The notes: generated by a model from the letters alone, not told the origin. DNA of 64,000 nucleotides from Pectobacterium versatile (GCF_020166435.1 NZ_JAINZP010000005.1:62001-126000), one strand, 5' to 3'; positions 10,029 to 21,039 are shown, counted from the stretch's first letter. Numbers and translations: made by a program.

Positions 10029-10551
10029 TATATCAAGCAAGACAATTTCCTTAAGGTTAGCTACAACTAGTGATGCTGAATTTATATTTCAACTCCGCGT
10101 TAATGATAAATTAAATAAATATATATCATTAGTTGATGGGGATATAGAAAGCCAAAAAAAATGGTTAACCAACTATAAAATAAAAGAAAATAACAATCTC
10201 GAATATTATTATATTATTATGAGAAATGATTCCAAACTGCCTATTGGGACAGTCAGGCTGTATGATTTTATAAATCATAAGGAGTCTTTTTGTTGGGGAA
10301 GCTGGATTTTGAACGAAAATAAAACACGATCTGCTGCAATAGAAAGTGCTTTATTAGTCTATGAAGTTGGATTTATGCATCTTGGTTTTAAAAAATGTCA
10401 TTTTGATGTCAGAAAAAACAATATTCACGTTATTGATTTTCATAAAAAAAGTGGTGCGCAGTTAGTAACTGAAAGCGACATAGATTTATTTTTTGTTTAT
10501 ACACACGAAGCTTTTTTGAAATTAAAAGAAAAATATAAAAATTTTTTATGA
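10018..10551 (+). CDS. GNAT acetyltransferase, probably sugar N-acetylation (FdtC role)
   Basis: This 177-residue protein is a RimJ/RimL-type GNAT enzyme: [20 protein letters not shown] at the start, [21 protein letters not shown] for the acetyl-CoA loop region, and [22 protein letters not shown] at about 122-143. It overlaps the ketoisomerase gene by 11 bases, and its stop overlaps an upstream ATG of the aminotransferase gene. Its place between these two makes it the probable acetyltransferase that converts the 3-amino sugar to the 3-acetamido sugar. Many fdt/qdt operons use a left-handed-beta-helix or other acetyltransferase instead, so the substrate assignment is an inference from context. 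Confidence 0.75.
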   Translation: MVSDISSKTISLRLATTSDAEFIFQLRVNDKLNKYISLVDGDIESQKKWLTNYKIKENNNLEYYYIIMRNDSKLPIGTVRLYDFINHKESFCWGSWILNENKTRSAAIESALLVYEVGFMHLGFKKCHFDVRKNNIHVIDFHKKSGAQLVTESDIDLFFVYTHEAFLKLKEKYKNFL

Positions 10552-10568
10552 ATTTTTTGGAGACTAAA

Positions 10569-11681
10569 ATGATTGATTTTTTAAATCTTAAAGAGGTTAA
10601 TTCCCCGCATGAAACGGAGTTAACTGAAAATTTCTTGAGAGTATTAAAATCCGGGTGGTATATTGCAGGTCAAGAGCTTTATAATTTCGAAGAAAAATTC
10701 TCAGAATACTGTGAAACAAAGCATTGTATTGGAGTAGCGAATGGGTTAGATGCTCTTATATTAACAATCAGAGCATGGAAAGAATTAAGGTGGTTAAAAA
10801 AAGGTGATGAAATTATTGTTCAAGCAAATACTTACATTGCATCTGTACTTGCCATTACTGAGAATGATTTAGTCCCTGTATTAGTTGAACCCAGTCCTGT
10901 AACCTACAATCTCTTACCTGATACGATAAAAGCAGCAATTACGCCAAAGACCAAAGCCATTTTGCCTGTGCATCTTTATGGTCAAATCAGCCCTATGGAT
11001 GAAATTATGGCCATTGCCAAAGAACACAATCTTCTTGTTCTTGAAGATTGTGCCCAAGCTCATGGTGCAGTGCTCAATGGTAAGAAGGCAGGATCATGGG
11101 GAGATGCAGCTGGTTTCAGTTTTTATCCAGGGAAGAACCTTGGTGCACTAGGTGATGCTGGTGCTATTACAACCAACAATGATGAATTAGCAGATGCGTT
11201 AAAAGCACTGAGAAACTACGGTTCACATAAAAAATATGAAAATCTTTATCAAGGTGTAAATAGCAGACTTGATGAACTTCAAGCTGCTTTTTTAACTATA
11301 AAATTAAAATACTTAGATGAGAACAATAGCAGAAGACAGCAAATAGCTAAAAAGTATTGTACTGACATTGTGAACAACTTAATTTCATTACCTCATTTAC
11401 CAGATTTTTCCAGTGAACATGTATGGCACCTTTTTGTGATCCAATGTGATAACCGAGATAAATTACAAGAATTTCTTTCCGATAAAGCGATTCAGACATT
11501 AATTCATTACCCCACGCCTCCACATCTTCAACAAGCTTATCGTGAATTAGGTCTAAAAGAAGGGACTTTACCGATTACAGAGTCCATTCATAATAAAGTA
11601 TTAAGTTTACCTATAGGGCCAACACTGTCTGATATAGAAGTAAAAGCTATTATTACGGCAATAAATGAGTATCAGGGGTAA
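10569..11681 (+). CDS. fdtB: DegT/DnrJ/EryC1 family sugar 3-aminotransferase (FdtB/QdtB)
   Basis: This PLP-dependent transaminase (370 residues from the chosen start) aminates the 3-keto sugar nucleotide to dTDP-3-amino-3,6-dideoxyhexose. Visible features are [10 protein letters not shown] at about 58-67, the cofactor aspartate region [10 protein letters not shown], and the Schiff-base lysine in [19 protein letters not shown] chose ATG 10569 because a clear GGAG (10559-10562) lies 6 bases before it and homologues begin MIxFLxLK. An in-frame ATG at 10548, overlapping the acetyltransferase stop, would add seven residues without a good ribosome site. FdtB and QdtB cannot be separated by eye. Confidence 0.9.
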   Translation: MIDFLNLKEVNSPHETELTENFLRVLKSGWYIAGQELYNFEEKFSEYCETKHCIGVANGLDALILTIRAWKELRWLKKGDEIIVQANTYIASVLAITENDLVPVLVEPSPVTYNLLPDTIKAAITPKTKAILPVHLYGQISPMDEIMAIAKEHNLLVLEDCAQAHGAVLNGKKAGSWGDAAGFSFYPGKNLGALGDAGAITTNNDELADALKALRNYGSHKKYENLYQGVNSRLDELQAAFLTIKLKYLDENNSRRQQIAKKYCTDIVNNLISLPHLPDFSSEHVWHLFVIQCDNRDKLQEFLSDKAIQTLIHYPTPPHLQQAYRELGLKEGTLPITESIHNKVLSLPIGPTLSDIEVKAIITAINEYQG

Positions 11682-11708
11682 AATTACTCTCACAACTATC
11701 CATAGCAG

Positions 11709-11746
11709 GTCACTGACAAAACAAAATGTGGCTTTGTCAGTGCCAA
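11709..11746 (+). terminator. Hairpin after the aminotransferase gene, probable terminator
   Basis: CACTGACAAA (11711-11720) pairs perfectly with TTTGTCAGTG (11733-11742) across a 12-base loop, 28 bases after the fdtB stop. The downstream side is CCAAAATTTATTT, so the T-tract is weak. It likely ends the transcript of the dTDP-sugar genes. Confidence 0.5.
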
Positions 11747-12136
11747 AATTTATTTCCCCCTATGATCCATCATTAAGCACTTATCCTGAAATGCAAACTA
11801 ATATTAACACCATTTGATAAAAATTGGGACAATAACAGAAAAGAAATTTATCAATCGATAAAAAACATGAATGATAGAAAAACCTAGCAGCCTTACCGAT
11901 AATAATTTTCTAATGAAAATAAATCTGGCTATAGAAAGCCGTGTATAGTTTTCATCACTGTTTTTCAAGAGTTTTTACACCAATTATCATACTTAGTCAG
12001 GAAGAAATAAAATGAGAAACTATACCTTGATCTGAGTGTGATTTTTAATTTTATATGAAAATATGATTTTTCATTTAACCATAAAAATAAACAATCTACT
12101 ATTAGAAATACTCCCAGTTTCACCAAGGACGACACG
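11747..12136. other. AT-rich intergenic stretch before the GT32 gene
   Basis: Nothing codes convincingly here on either strand. The sequence is AT-rich and has no JUMPstart/ops element that I can find. It probably holds the promoter of the following glycosyltransferase gene, but no -35/-10 pair stands out. The ribosome site for that gene (AAGGACGA) lies at its right end. Confidence 0.4.
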
Positions 12137-13000
12137 GTGATGAAAATACCTAAGAGAATTCATCAGATATACACTAAAGGCGTACACAATCTGCCTAAAG
12201 AAATTTTAGTGTCTGTGGATAAATTAAAAGAGCTCAATCCGGGTTGGGAATATTATTTCTACGATGAAATTCGCACAATTGAATATATAGACAAGCATTA
12301 TGGAAAAGAGATGCTGAGTGTCTATTTAAGCATCGAATCAAAGTATGGTGCAGCCAGGGCTGGTTTATTTCGCTATCTGTTGATTTACATCGAGGGTGGC
12401 GTTTACTCGGACATTAAAAGCTCATGTTTGATCCCGCTCGATGACGTCATTAAAGAAGATTGCGACATATTGCTATGCAGTTGGGATAATAAAGAATGTG
12501 GTTGTGATCGAAACATGGGATTGCACAAAGAGCTAGGTTTCTTAAAGTGTGGAGAATACCAACAATGGAACCTAATTTCAGTACCAGAATCTCCTTACAT
12601 TAAATCCGCTATAGACGAAGTTGTGCATAGATTAAAACGCTACAAACCTTGGATTTATGGTGTAGGGATGAAAGGGGTGTTAAATACTACAGGCCCAGTA
12701 CCATTTTCTGTTGGCATTGAAAAAATCAATAAAACTGAGTTTTTCCATCATGAAGAAAATCATCGTAACATAGGGTTAACATACCGCAATGTTACCGAAG
12801 ACACACTAAGAAAGCTTAACAGAAACCACTACAGTAAACTCAAAGACTCTATTGTTATTCTGGAAGGAAAAGATAAATTATATTATCAATTATGGTTGTT
12901 TTTTATTTACCCTTTGCAGCGCCTAAAGAAAAATATTATTAATGAAAGCAAAGGTGTCATAAGAAAAATGAAACGTGTCTTACTTAAAAACTCAAAATAG
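12137..13000 (+). CDS. GT32-type glycosyltransferase (sugar-binding DXD region)
   Basis: This 287-residue protein starts KIPKRIHQIYTKG, the family 32/OCH1-like opening (IPKxIHQIW), and has RAGLFRYLLIYIEGGVYSDIKSSC at about 75-98. In most relatives the last part reads GGxYxDxD; here the second acidic position is lysine (D-I-K), as in some capsule-type members. It should be a cytoplasmic transferase adding a sugar to the LPS core. The C-terminus is basic with a hydrophobic patch (LWLFFIYPLQRLKKN), fitting membrane association. The gene stands alone, between a 450-base AT-rich gap and waaA, and is AT-rich like the other variable core genes. A start one codon later is also possible. Confidence 0.8.
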   Translation: MMKIPKRIHQIYTKGVHNLPKEILVSVDKLKELNPGWEYYFYDEIRTIEYIDKHYGKEMLSVYLSIESKYGAARAGLFRYLLIYIEGGVYSDIKSSCLIPLDDVIKEDCDILLCSWDNKECGCDRNMGLHKELGFLKCGEYQQWNLISVPESPYIKSAIDEVVHRLKRYKPWIYGVGMKGVLNTTGPVPFSVGIEKINKTEFFHHEENHRNIGLTYRNVTEDTLRKLNRNHYSKLKDSIVILEGKDKLYYQLWLFFIYPLQRLKKNIINESKGVIRKMKRVLLKNSK

Positions 13001-13226
13001 ATACAAACGTCTCACAAGTAAAGTACAGGTGGATGTAGTTGGATCTTCTTGTTCGTTCAGTTGTCTGTTTATCCCGTACCAAATTCAACGATTGCGGCCA
13101 TGTGCACATCCGCCTGCAATTTTTAGGAAAATCGGCTGAGGAATAAACGACATCCGTTTTACAAATAGCCTTATCCTCACGAACCCTATAAAATCACCCC
13201 AGCGATAACCGATAACAGTAAACCTT

Positions 13227-14504
13227 ATGCTACAAACTCTCTACACCATTATCCTGTACCTCATCCAACCGTTGATTTGGCTTCGCCTGTGGCTTCGTGG
13301 CCGTAAGGCTCCGGCCTATCGTCGACGCTGGGGTGAACGCTACGGTTTTTGTGCAGAGAAGGTCAAACCAGACGGTATCATGCTGCATTCGGTGTCGGTG
13401 GGTGAAACACTGGCCGCCATTCCCTTAGTGAGAGCACTGCGCCATCGTTATCCCAATCTGCCGATCACGGTAACAACCATGACGCCAACTGGCTCCGAGC
13501 GCGTGCGTTCGGCTTTTGGCGACACGGTCTATCACGTTTACCTGCCTTATGATTTACCCTCTGCCCTGAAGCGTTTTTTTGATCAGGTTCGCCCGAAAAT
13601 CGTCATCATTATGGAAACTGAGCTGTGGCCAAATCTGATCGCAGAGCTGCATAAACGCGACATTCCGCTGGTCATTGCCAATGCACGACTGTCAGAACGC
13701 TCTGCGGCAGGTTACAAAAAAATTGGAAAGCTCATGCGCCATATCTTGCAGCGCATTACCCTCGTCGCCGCACAGAATCAGGAAGATGGGAATCGATTTA
13801 TCGAGCTTGGTCTGAAGCGCTCCAGCCTGAAAGTCACTGGCAGCCTCAAATTTGATATCTCCGTGACGCCGGAACTGGCAGCACGAGCGATTACATTACG
13901 TCGACAATGGGCGCCACACCGTCCAGTATGGATAGCCACCAGTACGCACGAAGGTGAAGAAGCGATCGTTCTAGCCGCTCACCGACAGCTGCTTGCCACC
14001 TACCCTGACTTACTACTCATTCTTGTGCCTCGCCACCCAGAACGTTTCTCCACCACGCAGGCGCTGGCAGAAAATCTGGGATTCACCTACACGCTGCGCA
14101 GCAGCGGTGAACAGCCTCCCGCAAATACACAGGTCGTCATTGGGGACACCATGGGCGAGCTAATGCTGTTATACGGCATCGCCGATCTGGCTTTTGTCGG
14201 TGGAAGCTTGGTTGAACGAGGCGGACATAATCCGCTAGAAGCGGCAGCTCATGCGATCCCAGTATTGATGGGGCCACACACGTTCAATTTCAAAGATATC
14301 TGCAACAAACTCGATCAGGCCGACGGGCTGATTACCGTGACCGATGCAGACTCACTTGGAAAAGAAGTCGGGAAACTGCTCGCTGACGAAGACTATCGTC
14401 TTTACTATGGTCGACACGCCGTGGAAGTGTTACACCAAAACCAGGGCGCACTACAGATGCTGCTTACGCTACTGGAACCTTATTTGCCCCAGCGGACACA
14501 GTAA
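13227..14504 (+). CDS. waaA: Kdo transferase WaaA (KdtA)
   Basis: This 425-residue GT30 enzyme transfers Kdo residues from CMP-Kdo to lipid IVA at the inner membrane. It is essential for the LPS inner core. A hydrophobic N-terminal anchor (LYTIILYLIQPLIWLRLWLRG) is followed by basic RAPAYRRRWGERYG-type sequence, then HSVSVGETLAAIPL with the catalytic glutamate. METELWPNLI and the C-terminal FVGGSLVERGGHNPLEAAAHAIPVLMGP are also family signatures. The length equals that of E. coli (425). GC content returns to the genomic average here, so waaA marks the right border of the variable LPS block. coaD follows 39 bases later, as in E. coli. Confidence 0.97.
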   Translation: MLQTLYTIILYLIQPLIWLRLWLRGRKAPAYRRRWGERYGFCAEKVKPDGIMLHSVSVGETLAAIPLVRALRHRYPNLPITVTTMTPTGSERVRSAFGDTVYHVYLPYDLPSALKRFFDQVRPKIVIIMETELWPNLIAELHKRDIPLVIANARLSERSAAGYKKIGKLMRHILQRITLVAAQNQEDGNRFIELGLKRSSLKVTGSLKFDISVTPELAARAITLRRQWAPHRPVWIATSTHEGEEAIVLAAHRQLLATYPDLLLILVPRHPERFSTTQALAENLGFTYTLRSSGEQPPANTQVVIGDTMGELMLLYGIADLAFVGGSLVERGGHNPLEAAAHAIPVLMGPHTFNFKDICNKLDQADGLITVTDADSLGKEVGKLLADEDYRLYYGRHAVEVLHQNQGALQMLLTLLEPYLPQRTQ

Positions 14505-14531
14505 AGCAGTAGCTACCCAGACAGTGAATGA

Positions 14532-15023
<492 letters not shown>

Positions 15024-15031
15024 TAATCCGT

Positions 15032-16006
15032 TTACGGGATAAGAGAAATGACGGCCTCTTTGACATCAGCCACACTAATGCTGTCGATGCATTTGCCTGA
15101 ATGCAGCAAGACGTGATTGACACCAATCGGATACCAACGCAAATATTTCTCTGGTCTTGCTTCGAATAGACCGACAACCGGTATCTGCAATGCCGCACCA
15201 AGGTGAACGGGTGCACTATCAGCCGAAACAACCAGATCTAATCGGCTCATCGCTGCGATAAGATCAGGCACTGTTTCAGTATCGATACACTGAACCGTAA
15301 TGCCATTAAGCGCATCTTGTTCCGGCCTCTCGCCAGGATTAGAGAAAATAATAATATTGAAATCATTGCCAAGTAACTTAGCGAGCGAATACCAATTTCC
15401 CCACGGCCAACGGCGCTCATGTGCTTTATTTGATATAAAAAATCCGATATTCGCTTTACCGTTATTTTCTAATTTTTCTGACCATTGTTTTTTTAATTCT
15501 GGATTAGGATAAATATAAAGCTTTAGATCGTCAGTGCTCGTTACACCAAGATCAGGCACTAAATCATACCCCGCTAATACTTCATGCTTTATTGGCCGAT
15601 TAGCAACATGTTCGATCTTGCGATCGTCAAACTCTGTCTCGGCCGTGTGCCAACGTTTATCAGGAATATTCATCCATCTGGCGAACTGAATTGCATTCTT
15701 ATTCATCCCACCATTAGGAATAATCAGCAAATCAAAATCCAAACGTTTTAAATGCATAATCAAAAGAAACTTATCGATTAATGAACTGATTAAACCACTA
15801 CGATTATTTCTCTCTCGGCTTTTGCTGTAAACGTAACGATGCACTTCTTTTACGTCTGGGTTATCTTCAAGCGCGTATGAATTATACTTATTCGCCAATA
15901 CATGAATGTCGGCAGTCGGCCATTTTCTTTTCAGAGAGTGAATCAATGCTGTAGTGCATACCATGTCACCCAGAAAATCGATTCTTATCAGCAGAATGCG
16001 CTGCAT
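15032..16006 (-). CDS. GT9 family heptosyltransferase-like protein
   Basis: This 324-residue protein has the GT9 GT-B layout. The N-terminus is RILLIRIDFLGDMVCTTALIHSLKRKWP. The C-terminal donor domain contains VVSADSAPVHLGAALQIPVVGLFEARPEKY, close to the ADP-heptose binding motif. It should transfer a heptose or related sugar to the LPS core. It lies convergent to coaD and just downstream of mutM on the same strand, separated from mutM by 66 bases. E. coli has no gene here, so this is an extra core gene. Its 5' half is more AT-rich than the surrounding housekeeping genes. Whether it duplicates waaC/F/Q function or adds another sugar is not decidable by eye. Confidence 0.85.
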   Translation of the reverse strand: MQRILLIRIDFLGDMVCTTALIHSLKRKWPTADIHVLANKYNSYALEDNPDVKEVHRYVYSKSRERNNRSGLISSLIDKFLLIMHLKRLDFDLLIIPNGGMNKNAIQFARWMNIPDKRWHTAETEFDDRKIEHVANRPIKHEVLAGYDLVPDLGVTSTDDLKLYIYPNPELKKQWSEKLENNGKANIGFFISNKAHERRWPWGNWYSLAKLLGNDFNIIIFSNPGERPEQDALNGITVQCIDTETVPDLIAAMSRLDLVVSADSAPVHLGAALQIPVVGLFEARPEKYLRWYPIGVNHVLLHSGKCIDSISVADVKEAVISLIP

Positions 16007-16072
16007 ACTTCTTTTCCCTTAATAAGTATTATCGTCATTGTTACTTATCTGAATTTTTATCCACAATACCGA

Positions 16073-16882
16073 TTACTTCTGGCAGCGGCGACAGAAAAAT
16101 GTGCTGCGCTGCCCATGCTTCGCGATTTCTATCGGCGTTCCGCATGTCCGACAAGGTTCACCGTTGCGGCCATAGACTCGCAGCTCCTGCGCGAAATAAC
16201 CGGGTTTGCCATCTGATTGCAAAAAGTCACGCAGCGTCGTGCCCCCCTGCTCAATCGAAAGCTGTAGCACCTGTTTAATCACGCTCACCAATATGGCTGC
16301 ATCGTTTTCATTTAACGATCCAGCCGTTCTGTCAGGATGGATACCCGCAGCAAACAGCGATTCGCTCGCGTAAATATTACCTACGCCGACGACGACTTTG
16401 TTATCCATAATCCACTGTTTGATTGCTGTCTTTTTACCGCGTGAAGCCTGATAAAGATAATCTGCTGAGAATTCCGCCTCTAACGGTTCTGGCCCGAGAT
16501 GCGCCAATACCGAGCAGGTTTCAGGGTTATCCGTCCACAGCCAGGCACCAAAACGCCGAGGATCGGTATAACGCAGCACCTTACCGCTATCCATCACCAA
16601 ATCAACATGATCGTGTTTCTCCGGTTCGCTATATTCCGGCAACACCCGCAGGCTGCCAGACATGCCGAGATGCACAATAATCCAGCCGCGAGTCAACTCA
16701 ATCAGCAGATATTTTGCCCGCCGACGCACGCTGAGAACGGGTTCATCGCTCAGCGAGAGAACCTCAGCCGATACCGGCCAGCGCAGGCGCGAGTTTCTCA
16801 CTTCAGCATAAAGGATGGTGTGACCAACGAGATAAGGGGAAATACCCCGACGACTGGTTTCAACCTCAGGTAATTCAGGCAT
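16073..16882 (-). CDS. mutM: Formamidopyrimidine-DNA glycosylase MutM (Fpg)
   Basis: This 269-residue base-excision repair enzyme removes 8-oxoguanine and formamidopyrimidines and nicks the abasic site. The N-terminal MPELPEVE supplies the catalytic proline 2 and glutamate 3. The lysine of the [10 protein letters not shown] strand-loop and the helix-two-turn-helix [13 protein letters not shown] region are present. The C-terminus carries the four-cysteine zinc finger CRTCG...FCRRCQK. The length equals that of E. coli (269). It sits next to rpmG-rpmB as in E. coli. Confidence 0.97.
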   Translation of the reverse strand: MPELPEVETSRRGISPYLVGHTILYAEVRNSRLRWPVSAEVLSLSDEPVLSVRRRAKYLLIELTRGWIIVHLGMSGSLRVLPEYSEPEKHDHVDLVMDSGKVLRYTDPRRFGAWLWTDNPETCSVLAHLGPEPLEAEFSADYLYQASRGKKTAIKQWIMDNKVVVGVGNIYASESLFAAGIHPDRTAGSLNENDAAILVSVIKQVLQLSIEQGGTTLRDFLQSDGKPGYFAQELRVYGRNGEPCRTCGTPIEIAKHGQRSTFFCRRCQK

Positions 16883-17070
16883 GTGCGTCTCCTGATAAAA
16901 GTGGCTACGTTAGCATAAACAACGTTTTCATAAACAACAGGATACCCTCTGTGACAGCACGCAAGACAGGGGGATACGATGAGAAATAGGGTCACTGCTG
17001 GCGTATTTTACCCACAGTATTTAACACAAAACCGTTAAATCAAACCGACATGCTGGCTGGCATGTGGCGA

Positions 17071-17100
17071 AAAAAAACCCGACCAAGGCCGGGTTTTTAT
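17071..17100 (-). terminator. Rho-independent terminator of rpmBG
   Basis: AAAAACCCG pairs with CGGGTTTTT across an ACCAAGGC loop, 14 bases after the rpmG stop. Runs of A and T on both sides make it effective for minus-strand transcription and possibly in both directions. Confidence 0.85.
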
Positions 17101-17113
17101 CAAGAAGCAGAAA

Positions 17114-17284
<171 letters not shown>

Positions 17285-17292
17285 TCAGTTCC

Positions 17293-17550
<258 letters not shown>

Positions 17551-17595
17551 TCAGCTCGAGCTTCGTATAGGGTTTGGCCGCCTCGTCAGGCTTTA

Positions 17596-17660
17596 GAGCC
17601 CATCTCAGCAACTTCACTGAAAAGACTCTGTCATCATGATAAACCTGCTGAGATAGGCTC
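17596..17660. repeat. Large inverted repeat upstream of rpmB
   Basis: GAGCCCATCTCAGCA (17596-17610) is matched by TGCTGAGATAGGCTC (17646-17660), 14 of 15 pairs, across a 35-base loop. It lies in the radC-rpmB gap, about 65 bases before the rpmB start. It could be a structured leader RNA or a small MITE remnant with these termini. Confidence 0.6.
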
Positions 17661-17766
17661 TTAACGCCACACCCAAGATTCTCAAAGGTGGCGTAGTATA
17701 CGCTCTGAAGCGTAAGTGCTCAAGTCCCGAACAGCTAAAGATCCCATTGGATCGCGGAAATATCTG

Positions 17767-18435
17767 TCAAATCCAGCCGCGCTCGGCAAAAGAAACATAT
17801 TCACCCTGCCCAATGACTAAATGATCGAGCACGCGGATCTCCAATAACAGGCACGCTTTGACAATCTGTTCGGTTATCGCACGGTCAGCCTGACTCGGCT
17901 CCGCTTTTCCCGACGGATGATTATGCGCCAGAATCAGCGCTGCAGCATTCACCTTTAGCGCTTCACGCACAATTTCACGTGGGTGGACTTCCACGCTGTT
18001 AATCGTACCAACAAACATCTCCTGATGGCGAATAACGTGATGCTGATTGTCTAAAAACAGGACTAAAAAGACCTCGCGTTCACGTCGAGACAAGAGGAAT
18101 TGCAAATATTGCCCCGTCGCTTCTGGGTTTAGCATGGCATCTTCTTTCGCCAGACGAGAGAAAAACAGCCGCCGTGACAGCTCTGAGATCGCCTTGATTT
18201 GCGTATATTTTGATATCCCCACGCCCTTGGCATTCTGAAACGCTGACTGATCAGCCATCATCAGTTGATAGAGTGACCCGAACTGCGCTAACAAGCCCTC
18301 TGCCAACTGCATCACATGCACGCCAGGTAACCCTGTGCGTAAAAAAATCGCCAACAGTTCGGCATCCGTCAGCGATTCCGCCCCTAAGCGCACCAGCTTT
18401 TCACGCGGTGCCAATTCCTTTTCCCAGCCCATCAT
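17767..18435 (-). CDS. radC: RadC family JAB/MPN protein
   Basis: This 222-residue protein has an N-terminal helix-hairpin-helix part ([28 protein letters not shown]) and a C-terminal JAMM metal-binding domain with [14 protein letters not shown] at about 171-184. The family is named after the radC102 mutation, but a repair role was not upheld and the biochemical function is unsettled. The length equals that of the E. coli protein (222). It is divergent from coaBC, as in E. coli. An alternative start is the second codon. Confidence 0.96.
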   Translation of the reverse strand: MMGWEKELAPREKLVRLGAESLTDAELLAIFLRTGLPGVHVMQLAEGLLAQFGSLYQLMMADQSAFQNAKGVGISKYTQIKAISELSRRLFFSRLAKEDAMLNPEATGQYLQFLLSRREREVFLVLFLDNQHHVIRHQEMFVGTINSVEVHPREIVREALKVNAAALILAHNHPSGKAEPSQADRAITEQIVKACLLLEIRVLDHLVIGQGEYVSFAERGWI

Positions 18436-18614
18436 CCCTCCCTATACCGCTCGACAACATCATGCCACGCCCACAAAAACAGAAGGATATCTGCGATAAA
18501 AAGCTGCGAAACGCTTTGCAATCTTCTTCGGGAAACCACAGCAGTAACCTTAAGATTCCTATCTGGCCTCAAGGTTATGGTAAAATGACGCATCTTCTGA
18601 CTTTCAATCGGACC

Positions 18615-19862
18615 ATGATGATGACGGAATTTTCCAGCCTGAATGCACTCTCCGGCAAACGAATCGTGCTGGGTATCAGCGGCGGCATCGCCGCGTATAA
18701 GTGCCCGGAACTGGTGCGACGCCTGCGCGATGGCGGAGCCGACGTAAGAGTTGTCATGACCCCTGCCGCTAAAGCCTTCATCACTCCGCTGACGCTGCAA
18801 GCCGTCTCCGGCTACCCGGTATCAGACGACCTGCTCGACCCCGCGGCAGAAGCCTCAATGGGCCACATCGAGTTAGGAAAATGGGCTGATTTAGTCATTC
18901 TCGCCCCAGCGACTGCCGATCTGATCGCACGAGTCGCTGCTGGCATGGCGAATGACCTGCTGACCACGATCTGTCTGGCAACATCCGCCCCTATCGCCGT
19001 TGTCCCTGCGATGAATCAGCAGATGTATCGCGCAGAGCCCACGCAGGACAACCTGCGCACGCTGGCCGCCCGAGGTTTACCGATCTGGGGGCCAGATAGC
19101 GGCAGTCAGGCGTGTGGTGATATTGGGCCAGGCCGCATGATCGACCCGATGGACATTGTTGGGCTGGCGCAGCGTCATTTTTCTGCCATCAACGATCTGC
19201 AACATCTGAACATTCTGATCACCGCAGGGCCAACGAGAGAAGCGCTGGACCCAGTTCGCTTTATTACCAACCATAGCTCTGGGAAAATGGGCTTTGCTAT
19301 CGCGCAGGCTGCTGCCGCTCGTGGCGCTAAGGTTACACTGGTAAGTGGCCCTGTCTCACTTGCCACACCGCAGGGCGTCACGCGTATTGATGTCGGCAGC
19401 GCGTTGGAGATGGAGCACGCGGTGATGGAGCATGCGGCTCAGCAGCACATTGTGATCGGTTGTGCTGCGGTTGCAGATTATCGTGCTAAACACATCGCCG
19501 ATGAGAAGATTAAAAAACAGAACCAGCAGGGCGATGAAATGACTCTCACTCTGGTCAAAAATCCAGATATTATCGCCGGTGTCGCAGCCATGACGAAAAA
19601 TCGTCCTTATGTTGTCGGGTTTGCTGCCGAAACCCAGAATGTGGAAGAATACGCCCGACAAAAACTGGCGCGTAAAAAGCTGGATCTGATTTGCGCGAAC
19701 AACGTTTCTCTTTCCGGGCATGGTTTTAACAGTGAAACCAATGCGTTACACCTTTTTTGGCAAAATGGTGACACGCCGTTGCCGCAATGCGACAAGCGTC
19801 TGCTTGGCCAAAAATTAATCGACGAGATTATCAGCCGTTATGATGAAAAAAATCGACGTTAA
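18615..19862 (+). CDS. coaBC: Bifunctional phosphopantothenoylcysteine decarboxylase/synthase CoaBC (Dfp)
   Basis: This protein makes 4'-phosphopantetheine from phosphopantothenate in two steps. The N-terminal flavin-dependent CoaC domain shows [11 protein letters not shown], the active-site [21 protein letters not shown] and the PAMNQQMY motif. The C-terminal CoaB domain shows [25 protein letters not shown] and KNPDI. The open frame extends upstream to 18210 but the extra residues overlap radC antisense and do not resemble Dfp. I chose the first of three consecutive ATG codons (18615, 18618, 18621); an ATG at 18585 is also possible. The length of about 415 exceeds the E. coli protein by only a few residues. 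It overlaps dut by 23 bases. Confidence 0.93.
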   Translation: MMMTEFSSLNALSGKRIVLGISGGIAAYKCPELVRRLRDGGADVRVVMTPAAKAFITPLTLQAVSGYPVSDDLLDPAAEASMGHIELGKWADLVILAPATADLIARVAAGMANDLLTTICLATSAPIAVVPAMNQQMYRAEPTQDNLRTLAARGLPIWGPDSGSQACGDIGPGRMIDPMDIVGLAQRHFSAINDLQHLNILITAGPTREALDPVRFITNHSSGKMGFAIAQAAAARGAKVTLVSGPVSLATPQGVTRIDVGSALEMEHAVMEHAAQQHIVIGCAAVADYRAKHIADEKIKKQNQQGDEMTLTLVKNPDIIAGVAAMTKNRPYVVGFAAETQNVEEYARQKLARKKLDLICANNVSLSGHGFNSETNALHLFWQNGDTPLPQCDKRLLGQKLIDEIISRYDEKNRR

Positions 19863-20298
19863 GATTGTTGACCCGCGCGTTGGGCAGCAATTTCCGTTAC
19901 CGACCTATGCCACGCCAGGTTCTGCTGGGCTTGATCTGCGTGCCTGTCTGGATCAGCCGATTGAACTCAAAGCAGGGGAAACGACCCTGATTCCAACCGG
20001 GCTGGCGATTCACATTGCCGATACCGGGCTGGCGGCGGTTATCCTGCCCCGCTCTGGGCTGGGCCATAAGCACGGCGTGGTGCTGGGGAATCTGGTGGGG
20101 CTGATTGATTCGGACTATCAGGGACAGTTGATGGTTTCCGTCTGGAACCGTGGTCAACAAACGTTTACGGTTGAACCGGGCGAGCGTATCGCACAGATGG
20201 TTTTTGTGCCCGTCGTTCAGGCCGAATTCAATCTGGTCGAAGATTTTGTCGGCAGCGAACGTGGAGAAGGCGGCTTCGGCCACTCTGGCCGTAGCTAA
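19840..20298 (+). CDS. dut: dUTP diphosphatase Dut
   Basis: This 152-residue trimeric dUTPase hydrolyses dUTP to dUMP and PPi, keeping uracil out of DNA and feeding thymidylate synthesis. All five motifs can be seen: [10 protein letters not shown] (1), [11 protein letters not shown] (2), [11 protein letters not shown] with the catalytic aspartate (3), GERIAQMV (4), and the flexible C-terminal [11 protein letters not shown] (5). The length equals that of E. coli (about 151). It starts inside the end of coaBC, giving translational coupling. A start one codon later is equivalent. Confidence 0.97.
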   Translation: MMKKIDVKIVDPRVGQQFPLPTYATPGSAGLDLRACLDQPIELKAGETTLIPTGLAIHIADTGLAAVILPRSGLGHKHGVVLGNLVGLIDSDYQGQLMVSVWNRGQQTFTVEPGERIAQMVFVPVVQAEFNLVEDFVGSERGEGGFGHSGRS

Positions 20299-20426
20299 CG
20301 CGATCCAGCCACCCATAGTGTAAAAAACTCCTATAAGCCACAGCGCCTATCTATTCAAAAAGAAATGGCTACTGTGGCGCTAACGGGTGCTTGTCAGTCA
20401 AATATTTAGCAAGGGTCTTTTCAGAC

Positions 20427-21023
20427 ATGGCAGAAAAAGAAAATACGAAAAGGAATCGCCGCGAGGAAATTTTGCAGGCGCTGGCGCAGATGCTGGAATC
20501 CAGCGACGGTAGCCAACGTATCACCACGGCAAAATTAGCTGCGAACGTCGGCGTGTCCGAAGCGGCACTCTACCGGCATTTCCCCAGTAAAACGCGGATG
20601 TTTGATAGCCTGATTGAATTTATTGAGGATAGCCTGACCACTCGCATTAACCTGATTCTGCAAGACGAAAAAGAAACGTTTAATCGTCTTCGTCTGATTT
20701 TGCTGCTTATTTTAGGGTTTGCGGAACGAAATCCGGGTCTGACCCGCATCATGACTGGCCACGCGCTGATGTTTGAACAGGATCGCTTGCAGGGGCGTAT
20801 TAACCAGCTGTTTGAGCGTATTGAATCGCAGCTGCGTCAGGTGTTGCGCGAGCACAAGCTACGCGATGGCAAAGGTTTCCAGCATGATGAAACGCTGTTG
20901 GCTAGCCAGCTGTTAGCGTTTTGCGAAGGGATGCTGTCGCGCTTTATTCGCTCTGAATTCCGCTATCGTCCGACGCAGGAATTCGACACCCGCTGGCCGC
21001 TGTTGGCGGCACAGTTGAACTAA
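20427..21023 (+). CDS. slmA: Nucleoid occlusion factor SlmA (TetR family)
   Basis: This 198-residue TetR-like protein binds specific chromosomal sites and blocks FtsZ ring assembly over the nucleoid. The helix-turn-helix lies at about 28-60 ([21 protein letters not shown], followed by a lysine- and arginine-rich turn). I chose ATG 20427 ([16 protein letters not shown]), which gives exactly the E. coli length of 198. A TTG 36 bases upstream would add 12 residues that do not match the family. It follows dut with a 128-base spacer and converges on pyrE. Confidence 0.96.
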
Positions 21024-21039
21024 ACACCGCTCTTAGAGA

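Noticed and set aside
18210-18614. Open extension of coaBC upstream to 18210
   Set aside because: It overlaps radC on the other strand, has low-complexity sequence, and the family begins near the three ATG codons at 18615-18623.
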